A DNA stretch of 64,000 nucleotides from assembly GCA_020740775.1 (NCBI GenBank), contig JAHEWK010000001.1, positions 6,448,001 to 6,512,000 of the forward strand, written 5' to 3'. The stretch is from Ilyonectria destructans (Eukaryota; Ascomycota; Sordariomycetes; Hypocreales; Nectriaceae). Below the pieces are notes generated by a model. It searched no databases. It saw nothing but the letters and a program-made list of their open reading frames with translations, and had not been told where the DNA came from. The position numbers were made by a program, and so were the translations under genes. Position 1 is the stretch's first letter; every line of letters begins with the position of its first letter. This document shows, one piece after another, positions 1 to 11,868 of this stretch.

Positions 1-316
1 TTTATGCCGGCTCTCAGAAGATGGTCCAGCCACAGGGAGCAAAACTAACAACAAAAAGGAATTAGCGACTGGCCAGTGCCTGTAGCGGCTTCCTCGGAAC
101 GCGAAAACGACTGTGCCACGAGGCTTCGCCGCAGGAATACGAGGGCAGGAGGCATGAGGACATTTGGGTAAGCGTGAGGTGGCCAAGGCTAAAAGGCCAA
201 GAAACGCCACCGCCCAGCCGTAGTGGCCAACTTAGAGTCAACGACGTACGACTCCAACGCCGTCTGACAACTTCGCTCTTTCATCATCCTCGTTAGCATC
301 ACCATTGGCGTTCGCC
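1..316. other. Non-coding flank
   Basis: This is downstream of the minus-strand nucleotide-sugar dehydrogenase and should include its 3' untranslated region. I see no protein-like reading frame, RNA gene or repeat. Confidence 0.5.
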
Positions 317-1669
317 TTAGACGCACCAACGCTCAACGTGCACACCTTGGAGATGATCAAGGACACCAAAGTCTAGGCCGTCTTGGCGGAATGCGACGAT
401 GACCATCTCGAACTTCTGCTCTAGCGACTCGACAGTCCAGTCGCTGTCGGCCAGCCGAGCGATCTGAGGCACCGCCTCTTGGTTCACCAACGGATCTGCC
501 CAAGTGACGTCGACCTTGTTGGTCAGCACCAAGCTCTTGGTCAGCTCCAGCCCAGGGGAGTTGGCCAGATGCGACTGTCCGCGCTTGAAACCGATGCCAA
601 CGACGAGCACCCGCGGCCGCAGTCCGTCCCGTGCCCCTGTGTATAAACGGTCGACGGCAAGCTGGGCAACCGCAGCAGGACGCGCTGTCATCTTTTCCGA
701 CGCCGTTTGGAGGAGCGGGAAGGGGCTGTTGGAGAGGAGATACCACGGATTGACGGGGATGCAGTGCCCACCGACGCCGAGGCCCGGCGAGAAGGGCATG
801 TAGCCAAAGGGCTTGGTAGATGCAGCGCGGCAAACCTCAAACGGGTCAATGTTGTGTCCGAGGCACGCGTCGGCCATCTCGTTGGCATAGGCGATGCAGA
901 CCATTCGCTGACAGTTCTCGTACAGCTTCATCATCTCAGCAACCTCGGGTCGGGAGACTGGCACCACCTGATCGAAAGATTGGGAGTAGAGCTTCATGAT
1001 GGCATCGAGGGAGCCTGGGACAACGTCGTCCAGGCCAGACACAACCTTGGGGATAGCATGGGCAGGCGGTTCAACTCGGCCAGGATCGACACGCTCTGGA
1101 GACATGCCAGCAAAGTACCCGCGCTCTTTGGCGAGCGGCCCAAGCAACTCTCGGGTCATGCCAACCGCCACAGAACTCTCGACCACGACGGTCGCACCTC
1201 GCCGGGCATGGAGACCAACGGCAGAAAGTGCACTGTGTAGGTATGACGAGTCAATGGTCTTGTCCGGGAGCAACAGCGTTGGCACCGAGATCAGGAAGTG
1301 AGTGGCTTCAGCAAGGTCACTGGCCTTGGATGTGAATCGCGCTCTGCTGCCCGCCTCCTGCTTTTGTGCCAACTGCTGTGTCCTGGCCTCCGATACATCG
1401 AACCCAAGAACGTTGTAATTATTCGAGAAGACGCTCACCAGGTGCTCGCCAACATAGCCAACACCAATGATGGCAACGAGCGGCTCCGTATTCTTGTCGA
1501 TGGCACCCAGGGTTGGGTGAGGGAATGCGTCTTCCGTCTCCGAGATCTCGCTGGGGGGAGTAATGTCGTAGTATCCTCGATCAGAGAGGCTCCACGGCTT
1601 GGAGTCAGCATCACGAGAGATCAAGGGAAGCCCCTGAGCAAGGAGACTTCGGGGTAGGAGTTGGGTCAT
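317..1669 (-). CDS. Nucleotide-sugar dehydrogenase (UDP-glucose/GDP-mannose dehydrogenase family)
   Basis: This intronless gene encodes 450 residues. The family oxidises the C6 alcohol of a nucleotide sugar to a uronic acid with two NAD+. The Rossmann loop GVGYVG lies at about 69-74, a family Lys in the EMMKLYENCQ helix at about 248, and the catalytic Cys at about 303 in GLGVGGHCIPVNPWY. A C-terminal UDP-binding domain follows, with VLVVGIGFKRG. The frame stays open 118 codons upstream, but the part before this ATG is low in family character and the ATG has a good context (CAACCATGA), so I start here. About 65 residues precede the Rossmann fold. The sequence resembles bacterial-type enzymes of the WecC/Vi-antigen group more than the eukaryotic UDP-glucose 6-dehydrogenase, but the exact substrate cannot be read. 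Chitin genes lie downstream; any functional link is inference. Confidence 0.88.
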   Translation of the reverse strand: MTQLLPRSLLAQGLPLISRDADSKPWSLSDRGYYDITPPSEISETEDAFPHPTLGAIDKNTEPLVAIIGVGYVGEHLVSVFSNNYNVLGFDVSEARTQQLAQKQEAGSRARFTSKASDLAEATHFLISVPTLLLPDKTIDSSYLHSALSAVGLHARRGATVVVESSVAVGMTRELLGPLAKERGYFAGMSPERVDPGRVEPPAHAIPKVVSGLDDVVPGSLDAIMKLYSQSFDQVVPVSRPEVAEMMKLYENCQRMVCIAYANEMADACLGHNIDPFEVCRAASTKPFGYMPFSPGLGVGGHCIPVNPWYLLSNSPFPLLQTASEKMTARPAAVAQLAVDRLYTGARDGLRPRVLVVGIGFKRGQSHLANSPGLELTKSLVLTNKVDVTWADPLVNQEAVPQIARLADSDWTVESLEQKFEMVIVAFRQDGLDFGVLDHLQGVHVERWCV

Positions 1670-4070
1670 GGTTGAAACGATCGACAAAGGTCTGCTAACG
1701 AACGAGAGGTGAGCGGTGCCTCGGAATTCAACGGGCCCACGGGCAAGATATCCAAAGACCGGAGAGCTGACGAGGGCTACAGACTCGATGGGGGGCGGAG
1801 TGACGCAGTGACTTCGTCTAGAGATCACAATATAACTACCTACCCAGGAGCGACTTCGTGCTTTTGCCCGACTCCACGTCAGCAGCCTTGCCAAGCGGCG
1901 TCCAACAGACGGAAAGGAGATTTTCTTCAATTTATGCCCACTTCCACCTGGCTTCAGTCTAGATGCGGTAAGAACGCCTCCGATGGGCGTGCGGCTCGAG
2001 AAGATTATTCCAATACCCGTCATATACGACGCCCTCAGACAGGGAGGACCTTTGTCAATCTGAGGAAAGCAAGCCGCCCCCCTGTGATCAGCCGAGCGCG
2101 CAACCCGCCACCTCGTAACTTCATCCGGGCTACAGGTCGAGTGTTCCTTCCGTTCGTGTTGGCATCTTGTTTGGCAGTTGGATACCGCTCGCGAATCACG
2201 GAAGCTTAGAGGGAGGGTAGCTATCCCGGGCCTGGCGTGCCTGCATCATCGAAAACCAACTCATCAGGAAGTTTCACAAGGGCGAGGCTGTACACACCGG
2301 GTCTGGGACGAGGACCGGGGTTGGTAATGTTGCTCCTCCATGACGGTTGGCATACGCACTCAGCTGAAAGGTGCATATCCGGGATGACTTGAGCTCGGAC
2401 TGAGTGAAATTGCGCCAAATGGGAAGCCCTGCCAGGTCGAGTAGAAGGAGTGTGGTGGTCCGACGGCACAATTCTCAATACTTTCTCAAGCAGAGACTGA
2501 TCGCCGGGGGTATTGACGGTAGTCCCGCTCACAGATCTGCGACAGGGATTGGGGCTAGGGCCCTTGGATCGATTCGACTGGCTAGGAAAAGCCTGAATCT
2601 AACCGAACGATGTTGGTGTACAAGCTCCATGTACCAGTACATGGAGCAGCAGGCGGCCGCAATCAGCCCCATTCCGCGGCGCCGTCCCTCCAGCTCGGCC
2701 GGCCACACGTGGACCGTGGACCGGGAATATGCTTACATCGTACAGGGGATTGTCTGGGACGAAAATTCAGGAACAAAACATTGCACGGGCGGCTTTGTCA
2801 TACAATGGCGTCCACCTGCAGTTGCCGAACGCCCTCGAGGACTGTATTGCCATCCCCTCGGGAAGTATAATATTTGTCAGATTCAGGATAATAATGGGAT
2901 CGGAAACAATATGGTTAGGGTGTCCCGGCCGTTCGCGCCGGAAGACTGAAACAGGGTGGTAACACAGCAACAAATGGAGTCGTTACCTCAATATGGTGTC
3001 ATGCTAGGGTTGAGAGACTATTGTCCCTCGCTCTGGCATGCATCATCCGCCTACGGAGTAGAGGATCATACAAATCTTCTGCCGGATTCTGACGAGGAAA
3101 AATTGAGCCGTGGGACCTGCCAGGCCTGCGAGGGGTGACTGGGGTGGGTGCTATTGCTTGTGTATGGAGGTGTATTGCAAGTTGAGCGTTCTCAGTGCAG
3201 GTTGAATGTTGCACGACACAAAAGTGGGATGAATACGAATTGCCCCCGTCCAACAGTTCACCCTGCGTCGACTCTGATTCTGGAACGGGCACTGTTCGGC
3301 TTCTTTTCCCAAGGAAGAAGGAAGTAGAAGCAGGGGAGTAAGTTACACGTCCCCTCCATACCTACTACCGATAACGGGACACCGAGGCCGGTGCTCTCTT
3401 TAGGGCTGATTTTTCGGGACTTGGCCTAGTCTCTCTATGGAGTACCCGGTCTCAAGATCAACATCCGATGGGTGCCCGGCTCCGCAGTGAGCTGGTTAAG
3501 GACCGCCAGCTGCATGTTTGGGGTACACCATGCGTGCTATATTTGTTCTGGTGATGTGATGGATATCTCGATCCCAATGTGGCAGGGTGGACCTCGGTGA
3601 TAATCCTTTCCCCCAACTCCCGGCTCACGTCCACCGCGTCAGCCAAGACGTGATGGCCAACGCAGCTAGCTGACGAATCCTTTCTCATATTGGTCCTGGG
3701 AAATGATAAAATCACTAGTCAAATCCACATCAGTATTCGGCATGGCCTCGAAAAACAAGTTAGAAAGTATGGCGAGGATGGCTGGTTATTGTTAGCCACC
3801 AGCGCCCGTTTCCGAGATCTCGGACCGCTTGGCCAGCACAGCGGCCTTGGCTTGTTGAATTCTCGTGTTCAGGCTGGGCTGCCGATACCACAAGCCCCCT
3901 GGTGATTTTGATTCTCCATCGGCTCAGCTTTATGCATGTTAGCGTGACTATGTAAATAGAGTCTTGTCCTCCATCGAGCAGGGCTAGTGCTCCCCTCACT
4001 ACTTGTCCTCCTAGTCATTCGTTCCGTTGTTTGAAGTTGCTTCACGCTTTCCCGAGAAGTTCACGTCAAT
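1670..4070. other. Intergenic region, 2.4 kb
   Basis: The stretch separates the divergent dehydrogenase and chitin deacetylase and must hold both promoters. Several 60-180 codon frames are open on both strands (for example 2404-2949 and 2221-2532), but none has a recognisable domain, good start context or consistent splice signals. A perfect 24-nt inverted repeat sits at 2624-2647. A decayed gene between about 2.2 and 3.3 kb is possible but unproven. Confidence 0.4.
2624..2647. repeat. Perfect 24-nt inverted repeat
   Basis: An 11-nt arm, GCTCCATGTAC, is followed by a 2-nt spacer (CA) and its exact reverse complement. The palindrome ends cleanly at both edges. It could be a dimeric regulator site or form a small hairpin; no function is known. 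Confidence 0.85.
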
Positions 4071-5847
4071 ATGAAAGTCGTCATGTCTCCTACCATCGCC
4101 TGCGTCGTGCTTAATGCCGGCGCAGCCCTTGCAAGTCCTGCAATGGCTGGGTATCTCACACAGAGATACGTTATGCTGCAAGAGCGTGCTGGAAACAAGT
4201 GTGGTGAGGGGATTGGATCGTGCGACGCAGGATCCTGCTGCTCGGAGAGCGGCTACTGTGGCACGGAGACCGACTACTGCGCTGGATCTAGTTGCCAGCT
4301 GGATTACAGCGACTCCTGTGACACTTTGTAAGGCTCCCCAGGTTCCGAGGGAGAGAAAGACGCGGCGGCACACCAGCTAACTTCTGGAACGCAGCTTCGG
4401 CCCTGGCGGGACGAGCACGGCGAGCATCGCCCGGCCTAAGATTGGCAATGTGCCTTATGGTGTGTTTTGCAACATAAATGCTGTGATGCCTTTCTATCAC
4501 CGACAGCTGACGATGTCATCACAGGCAGCCTCATCACGACCTGCGTCGAGTCGGGCATGATCGCATTGACTTTTGATGACGGCCCGTACACTTACACCAG
4601 TGAGATTCTGGATCTCTTGGACGAGCACGATGTCAAGGCAACCTTCATGATTGTCGGAAACAACAGGGGCAAGGGTCACATCGACGACTCATCCCTGGAC
4701 TGGCCGGGCGTGCTGCGTCGCATGTATGCCGCTGGCCACCACATTACCAGCCACACCTGGACTCATCGCAACCTGAACCAGGTCAACAGCACCATCAAGC
4801 GGTCCGAGATGATCTACAACGAGATGGCCCTCCGCAACATCTTCGGGTGGATCCCCACTTACATGCGACCCCCTTACTTGGAGTGCAGCGCCAGCTCCGG
4901 CTGCCAGTCACTGATGGGCGAGCTGGGTTACCACGTCATCAGCACCGACCTCGACACCAAGGACTGGGAGTATGACTCGTCGATGCTGATCCAGAACGCC
5001 AAGGACAAGTTCAGCGCCGGCGTGTCGACCAACCCCGCCAGCAACTCGTATATTGTCCTTGCGCACGACGTGCATGAGCAGACCGTCACCAACCTGACGG
5101 CCTACATGATCAAGACGGCGCAGGACCGCGGCTACAAGCTCGTGACGCTGGGCGAGTGCCTTGGCGATCCCGTGGCGAACTGGTACCGCCAGGCTCCGGG
5201 GGGGACGCCCACGGCGACGAGCTCCGCCAGCTCCGGCGCGTCGTCGACGAGCTCGAGGTCGTCCAGCTCGGCCACGGCGACCAGCGGAGTTGTCATTTCC
5301 CCGAACCAGAAGTGTGGCGGCGACACGGGCTACACCTGCATTGGGTCCGGCTTCGGTAACTGCTGCTCCCACTACGGGTACTGGTAAGTTTCATGTGCTG
5401 GGAGTCTCATGTCCCGGGTGATTACCCAGCCTTCTGCATGCGTTTCGAATTTGCCTCCTCCCCCACGTCTGCGTTGCTAGCTAAAAGGTCTATGCTAACG
5501 GCTTTCCTTTCTCCTCAGCGGTTCCAGTGATAACTACTGCGGTACCGGCTGCGACGTCGACTTTGGCGAATGCAACTCAACTTCGGAGGACGTCACCGAT
5601 ACGACCAACGGTCTTTGCGGGGCTGGCTTCCATTCCACCTGCAAAAACTACGGCACCAAAACCTGTTGCTCGCAATACGGCTACTGGCAAGTGACATTCA
5701 ATGATATTCCGGGGTGCTGAGCGTCACGATCTGTGAAAGTGCCGAGCACACCCTTCAAACTGCAACGCTAACTGAACAACTCACAGCGGCAGCAGCAGTG
5801 CGCACTGCGGCACTGGCTGCCAGAGCGGCTTTGGGACATGTAACTGA
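4071..5847 (+). CDS. Secreted chitin deacetylase (CE4) with three CBM18 chitin-binding domains
   Basis: Exons 4071-4327, 4395-4459, 4525-5383, 5519-5686 and 5787-5847 join in phase to give 469 residues. The enzyme should remove acetyl groups from chitin, giving chitosan in the wall or masking chitin from hosts. An N-terminal signal peptide (to about Ala-Leu-Ala-Ser, residue 22) is followed by a Cys-rich hevein-type CBM18 at about 41-85. The CE4 domain carries TFDDGP at 123-128 (catalytic Asp125, metal Asp126), the metal motif HTWTH at 184-188, and MRPPYLE. A Ser/Thr linker at about 325-352 leads to two more CBM18 modules, each with a C-C-x-x-Y-G-Y-C core. The three CBM18-associated introns interrupt near the module ends. 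The last intron (5687-5786) uses a GC donor (GCAAGT) rather than GT. The joins at 4459/4525 and 5383/5519 restore the conserved NVPYG and GYCGS sequences, which supports the model. Confidence 0.9.
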
Positions 5848-8800
5848 GACACGATACCTACATGCGGATCGTGTTCACTAGGGCCTTGGCGGTGTATGTC
5901 AAACCTCAGTAGATTCGTTTCTCCAGGACGGGCTTGGCTTGCGGGAAGGAAGCCGGTGTGACGCCACCCGCACTCCATCCGGCCAGGGGGACCCATGGAA
6001 GAGATGGGATTTATTATGGAAACTTGGGCGATCATCTTTTTCTGTTTAGCTCTTGGCACGCGGGTCACAACCGACTATAGCGCGAGAAGTCAGCCTCAAT
6101 CTTAGTCTTAATACGAAAAGGCCTTATGCTTAATGTTTCGTTTCAGATTTATCACCTTATCAAGCTGGTGTGTACGACGTATTAAAAGGTCGGTGCTCCG
6201 CTCCGTTCAAGCTAACGACGCCTTGTCTAACATGGGGCTATGTTTGTTTTTTTGTTTATTTCCGTCGCACGTATTCGTAGAGCCCGGTAAGTTAGTTGGT
6301 TCGGATGCGCGTGGCGGCTCCATCCCGTTCTTCGTTTTTATTACTCCGATCCTTGCCTCTTCTCCGCTTATCGGATGGTTCTAAGCTAAACAGCGAGCAG
6401 CAACTCTCACAGTGAGTCAACTCGAGGATACCAGGGGAACCCATACTCGGCTTCAGGTGAAGGGGAGCTGCACTCGAGATGCATGCGGCCACACTAGCTT
6501 GGTCGGATATACATAGACACACGCAGAAACGGCATGTCACACAGGCGGAAACCTAAGGGTTAAAGACCCCATCGACTGCCAGCCATACAGGCTCTCGCAA
6601 CCGACGTTGGGTTCTGTGGCAAAACACGCCATGCTGCGTGAGGCCCGGCTTCCGGAGCACGGCTGCCCTGGCACATGACTCCCCCCTTCCTCCCGTACCC
6701 GTGGGATGGCGGGTTGATTGGGCCGGTGCCTGTCTATCCCGCGTGCGTTGCGGTGCGTGCGTGAGAGAGTGTGTGTGGGCGTGATGCGCGGATGCCCGTG
6801 AGTGCTGACGTGCGTGTATAGCTCATCGTCGGTGTGTGTGAGACTGCGTGCAGATTGGTTGAGCGGAACTGGTTTGCGTGGTGGTCGGCTGCAGCTCCCA
6901 TGCCCCATCCCGATCTGCACGGGAGCCCTATTTCGGGAGCGTGGGCAGATGAGCGGAGAGATGGAGGGACAGGATGGGGGTACACACGGGCTGCATCACA
7001 CGTGGGAATACGGGCGAGATCCTCCTCCATACGAAGAAGCCAAGAGGGACGGACGAAGGATTGGGCGTGTGCGGCTTCTGCAGGCCAGTGACTGTCAGAT
7101 TGTGTACAAATGTAGGAACAAATGTGCTATGTAGGAACGGGACTGCAATTGTAGGACCGCGAGGCCAGTCGTGCAACCCACGAGCCGTGAGCTGTGCGGC
7201 ACGGGCAATGGCATGACGAGTCGCGGCGGTATCAATCACAAAAACACCATCCCGTTGCTTAATCCCGTCAATCCCTCCCCATGTCCGCAGGCTTGGCTGA
7301 CGACAACCGTGGGTTCGTCTAGACTTCCTCTCTGTGTCGCCTTCAGCTATCCACCGTATTCTGTAACGTACTATTCTCATCTGCCGGCGGGGAGGCTCCA
7401 ACCGGGACTGAGGCCATAGACGACAAGGCCAGGGACGGTCTAGCTGCTACCCGTCAAGATCCTCGCCAGATCCTAGTCGATGAGCGTGCTTCCTTGGGCG
7501 CGCGGCGGGGGTTCCCCGGCGGAGGAGTGGCGGTGGGTTGACGGTCGTTGGCTTCGAGATGCTCGAGGATGCGCTCACGGCTCCGCCTGGGAGGTACTAT
7601 TACTGCACAAAGGTAGTGAGGGCTGCGAGAGCTGCGTGGCTTGTACCGGTACATGTACATGCCCGACACGAACCCCTGTGCATGCTCATGCAAGGCCCCG
7701 GGGAGGATCCAGAATGATCCAGAGTGAATCCCTGATATCGGACTGGACGCCACAATTCGACGCTGACGACAGGAGGACGAACGGCTCTTTGCTGTACTGG
7801 ATGGTCCACTGTTGTTCTTCTCACCAACGACGACTTCACCCCGGCCGAGCTGCGTGGGCTGTCGACTGCGTCTGGCGCGATGCTGCCTTGCATATCGCAT
7901 CTGATAGTCGACGTCACCGTGTACTTCACGTCTTCGCTCCAACACAGCTTAGGACAGGGCTTTAAAGGTGGTTCCGCCGATGCGGGACTAGAAACACCAC
8001 CACCCATGACTGTGGGCATCGTAACATCGCCCCCCCGCGACCCCTGGGGACGGCTATCGAGGCCCGCTTCTCCTCTCACACTTAAGCTCCCGCGATCACG
8101 AATCTGGGCGCATCACGGTCAGCATGTGCCAAGCGGTACAAAGACGATTCGCCATCTGCTTGTCAGATGTGCACATCCAGCCATCCACGTATTCGCAGCC
8201 GCACCATGTGCTAGCGAGGAAGAAGCTGTCACTGACCTCGAATGTTGAGTCCAGTTGTTCGTCTAGCTGGACTAGCAGCAACGCGGGACGGCACACGGCA
8301 CCACCAAAGTACTGTTAAAATCCCACCCATATTAGGCTTGGTTGAAATTAGACTTTGGCCACCGTATTGTTGCGTATGCAAAATGTAGCTTAGAGGCGAG
8401 GACGAACCCCAAGGTGGAAATATTGAATCGAGCCGGTAGCACCAACGCGGCTTGTTGTCTCTGTCTCCATCGTGGACCAACAGGAACCCGGTCAGGACCA
8501 GACTGCTCGCTGTTTCCCGTGAAGATCCCTGCTGCTTCAGTAATTTCACCACGCCCAAAGATGTTCGTCGGCAGATCGACTGGGGATCCCGGAAGTGCGG
8601 TCAAAAAAGAGTAGTCGTCCTCCTCGCCGGCCGGCTTTTGCTCGATCACCCTCCACGTTGGCCGGGCCACAGTGGTGATTCGAAGTCCGACATACCTCGT
8701 CCACCGTCCTACAGTCCGTCCGTAGGATGCGTGCGTACTATACGGACGGGACCCGCTGAATAAACCCATGGCGTCCAACGGACTGTATCATCTCTCAGCA

Positions 8801-9703
8801 TCCCATCCCTGTCTCTGCACTAAACAGAGCGAGAAAACACGGCTGACGGCAGGCATCAAACGGCGGCTGCAAGCCCAGGGGCGTGTGTGATTCTCCGCCG
8901 CCGCATCGTCCCTCTCACCATGGAATCCCCAAGGACTGTTCGCCCCGTGGCGCGAGGGACAGCAGTATGCAGCGTTAGTCTAACCCCCCAGTCAGGATCC
9001 TCGCAATCCCTGCTTGCCTGGGGAGAAAACGGAGCTGAGCGTTCGTATTAGGCGGCCGAGAGATGGGTGTGATGCGCTGTCGTGCTATGTGCCGGGGCCC
9101 ATATCGAAGGGGGCCTCTTTTTCCTGCTGGTCTTTCTGCCTTGAAGCCGGCGGAATGGTTCTCGTTGAGGCGCCCCCCTGGGATGGCTGAGCAGTATTGC
9201 AAGGACCTGGCCTTGCAGGATCGCGAGCACGTTGAAGGGGAAAGAGGTCGTTTGCTTGGCCGGGCCCGTTGCGCTCCCAGATCCTACTATAGCTTCGCTC
9301 TCTCCCGGTTTCCTCTTCTCTTCTCTCCTGGCTTCCCTTGCTGCTCACCCCCGTCACTCGCTCAAGTTTAGTCCCCGCCTTGCCCGAGGGCATCCCTTCC
9401 CCAGTCGTATATTGCGACTCTACCCATCGTTGTCGCTGCTGTTGTTCCGATCTTCTGTCGTTGTCGTTATCACAGTCGTCGTTATCGTCGTCGTTGATTC
9501 TTGTTGCATCCCAGCCCTATCTCGCCTACACATATCCCACTCTCTTCGACGTATGTCGTCCCTGTCACTTGCTTCAGCATAGCTATTCGTTGCTGTATTT
9601 TGTGAGGGGCTGGCCTCAACCAGCGGCGAGCTGCTTGTGTCTCTGGGAGGCGCATCATCGTCCACATCTACACGTCCACCACTTGGCCGGCGCCATTGTC
9701 ACA
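5848..9703. other. Intergenic region, 3.9 kb, with the long upstream region of the chitin synthase
   Basis: No convincing gene was found. Frames of up to about 160 codons exist on both strands but overlap one another, lack domains and carry no coherent splice pattern. About 9300-9700 is pyrimidine-rich with GTC/GTT triplet runs and is probably the promoter and 5' leader of the downstream chitin synthase. GT-rich runs occur around 6760-6840. Confidence 0.45.
9428..9507. repeat. GTC/GTT triplet-rich leader segment
   Basis: Degenerate TCG/TTG triplets (gtcgttgtcgttatc, gtcgtcgttatcgtcgtcgtt) lie about 200-280 nt upstream of the chitin synthase ATG, in a pyrimidine-rich stretch. It is probably part of the promoter or leader; length variation between strains would be expected. 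Confidence 0.6.
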
Positions 9704-11868
9704 ATGAACGCTCCTCGCCTACCAAGCCCCCCTGGGGCCTCGGCTGCTTCGTCCTCTGAGCGGGTCAATAGGGTAGAGCGCAATGGGCCTCCGGTTTCTC
9801 ACAGCCAGCCTGCCCAATATCAACTGCGTCCCAGTGGCCACACCTCCCGAGACTCGGTAAGTACCTCAAATCTATTCCATAGCTCAGCTTCGGTGCTGTA
9901 TGTCATGAGACATTGCTAACATAGTTCCAGTCCGTGATTCGGGGTATCAATGGCAGCTTCGCGCCGGGTGCGCAAACGCCGCGCTCGGGCATCACTCACG
10001 CCTCCTGGTTGTCGCAGGGCGTCGACTCGAACCTGTCCTTCACGTCCTCGGTCCAACAAGAAGAAGCCAAGTTGCGATGGGACTCGGACGAGGAGCTCAA
10101 GAAGATGTCCAAGGAAGTGCTCCGCCTCCAGAAATGGGCCCTCATTTCCGGCCTCGTCATGCTCAACGCCGCCCTCATTTACGTCGGATACGTGTACGGC
10201 ACCAAGGTGTACTACTTCTTCCTCGTCCTCCTCAGCTCCAACACCATGCTCCAGGCGGCCATGTGTGTCACCATCATCCTGCACTGGTTCGTCACCCATG
10301 TGCTCCTGTTCTGGTGGAAGCCGAAGGAGAACATCCCCGAGGTGCCGGAGAAGATGGTCATGTTGCTTCCCTGCTACAACGAGACGTATGACGAGCTGAG
10401 GCGCTCGCTCGACTCGTTGATCGCCCAGAAGAACATTGACAACCACCCCCGCGTCATCTTTATCGTCGTCGACGGCAATGTCCGTGGCCCCGGCATGGCC
10501 AAGACCACCCAAGGCTACCTCCTCGAGGATATCCTGGAGCCTGGCCCATCTCGGTACTTTGAAAACGGATACCGTGCTCGCGACGGCCTGTTCATGCCCG
10601 TCAACACGCAGACTGGCTTCTATAAGGGTATCCCGTACGTCTTCGTCGGCAAGCGCTACAACCAGGGTAAGCGCGACAGCTTGTGCTTCGCCCGTTCGTT
10701 CCTGTACCACTTTAAGCAGCGCTCCGAGAACATTGTCACCATGTTCAACAACGAGCTCTTCGAGTACCTCGGCAACAACTTCGTGCAGGGCGGCGTTGAC
10801 AACATCGACTACCTCTGCGGCATGGACGCCGACACCGTCTTCGATGACTACTGTGTCTGGGAGATGATCAAAGAGATCCGAAAGAATCCTAAGGTCGTCG
10901 GTGTCTGCGGCCACGTCTGCGTCGACTACGACGGCCACAACTGGGGCTGGTGGTCGCTATACCAGTCCGTCGAGTACTCCCAAACCCAAGGTCTCCGTCG
11001 CATGTTCCAGTCGCGCATCACCGGCAAGGTCAACTGTCTTCCCGGTTGCTGTCAGCTCATCCGCGTCGATGAGGCCACGTTCGGTGATTCGGTGCTCCGC
11101 GAGCGCTTCGGCTACTGCCCCAAGCCCAACGACGTCATGACCCAGCACATCATGGGCAACTATTCCGAGGATAGCATCCACGCGTCCATCATCTTCAGCC
11201 TCTTCCCGCACAAGCAGACGGCGCAGGCCCTCCGCGCAAAGGCCTTTACCATCGTGCCTCAAAACTGGAAGGTGTTCCTGTCGCAGCGCAAGCGTTGGGC
11301 GCTGGGCAGCATCTCCAACGAGTTCGTCATGATCTTCCGGCCGGGCATCATCCTGATCGAGCGGCTGCAGAGCATCGTCGCCGTCGTCACCTGGGCCATC
11401 ACGCCCTTCATCATCGCGGCGTTTGTCGAGCTCATGATCGTCTTCGCCAAGCGAGGCCGGGAGGTCATGTCAGACCCTGTTTTCCTCGGCCTGATCTGTG
11501 TTTTATTCTTCCGCTACGTAAGTGCCCAACCGCCTCCCTTTCCCTTCGTCCAAGCGGTCCATTGCAGTCTAGACTCGGCCGTTGCAGGTGGACGCGTCTG
11601 CCAAGCGTGCTGTGGCTGACCTGAAATCCACTAGGTTTACTCCTTCTGCATTGGCTTCTGGCTGCCACGGAATTTCCTCGAGAGCATGCAGTATTTTGTG
11701 GGCTTCTTCCTCCACATTGTCACGTCTCCGTTTATGAACATCATCATCTTGGTATATTCTCTCTTCCACTCCGACGACTTCAAATGGGGTAAGACCCGTG
11801 AAGTTATCCGAGGCGACAATGAAAAGGACGACGTCGACGACACCGGTGGCCGCGGCACTCACTGCTGA
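9704..11868 (+). CDS. Chitin synthase, class VI-like (ChsD type)
   Basis: Exons 9704-9856, 9931-11517 and 11635-11868 give 657 residues. The enzyme polymerises N-acetylglucosamine from UDP-GlcNAc at the plasma membrane. A polar N-terminus of about 115 residues is followed by a membrane segment pair near 120-180. The GT2 domain starts at LLPCYNETYDEL, with a GKRD motif near 297-300, the DAD motif in GMDADTVFDD at 350-352, a SEDS motif, and QRKRW at about 503-507 (usual form QRRRW). C-terminal membrane helices then lead to a short acidic tail. There is no myosin head, no cytochrome b5 domain and no class I-III chitin synthase N-domain. The short length and QRKRW suggest class VI, but the class assignment is from memory of family architecture. 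The second intron falls just before the last conserved block (FCIGFWLPRNFLES). Confidence 0.9.

Noticed and set aside
2404..2949. Overlapping 181- and 77-codon frames on the plus strand and a 103-codon frame on the minus strand
   Set aside because: Parts look protein-like, but no frame has a consistent start, splice sites or recognisable family; left as possible gene decay.
9916..10938. A 340-codon minus-strand frame opposite the chitin synthase
   Set aside because: It is an antisense shadow of a GC3-rich exon; the sense strand has all chitin synthase motifs.
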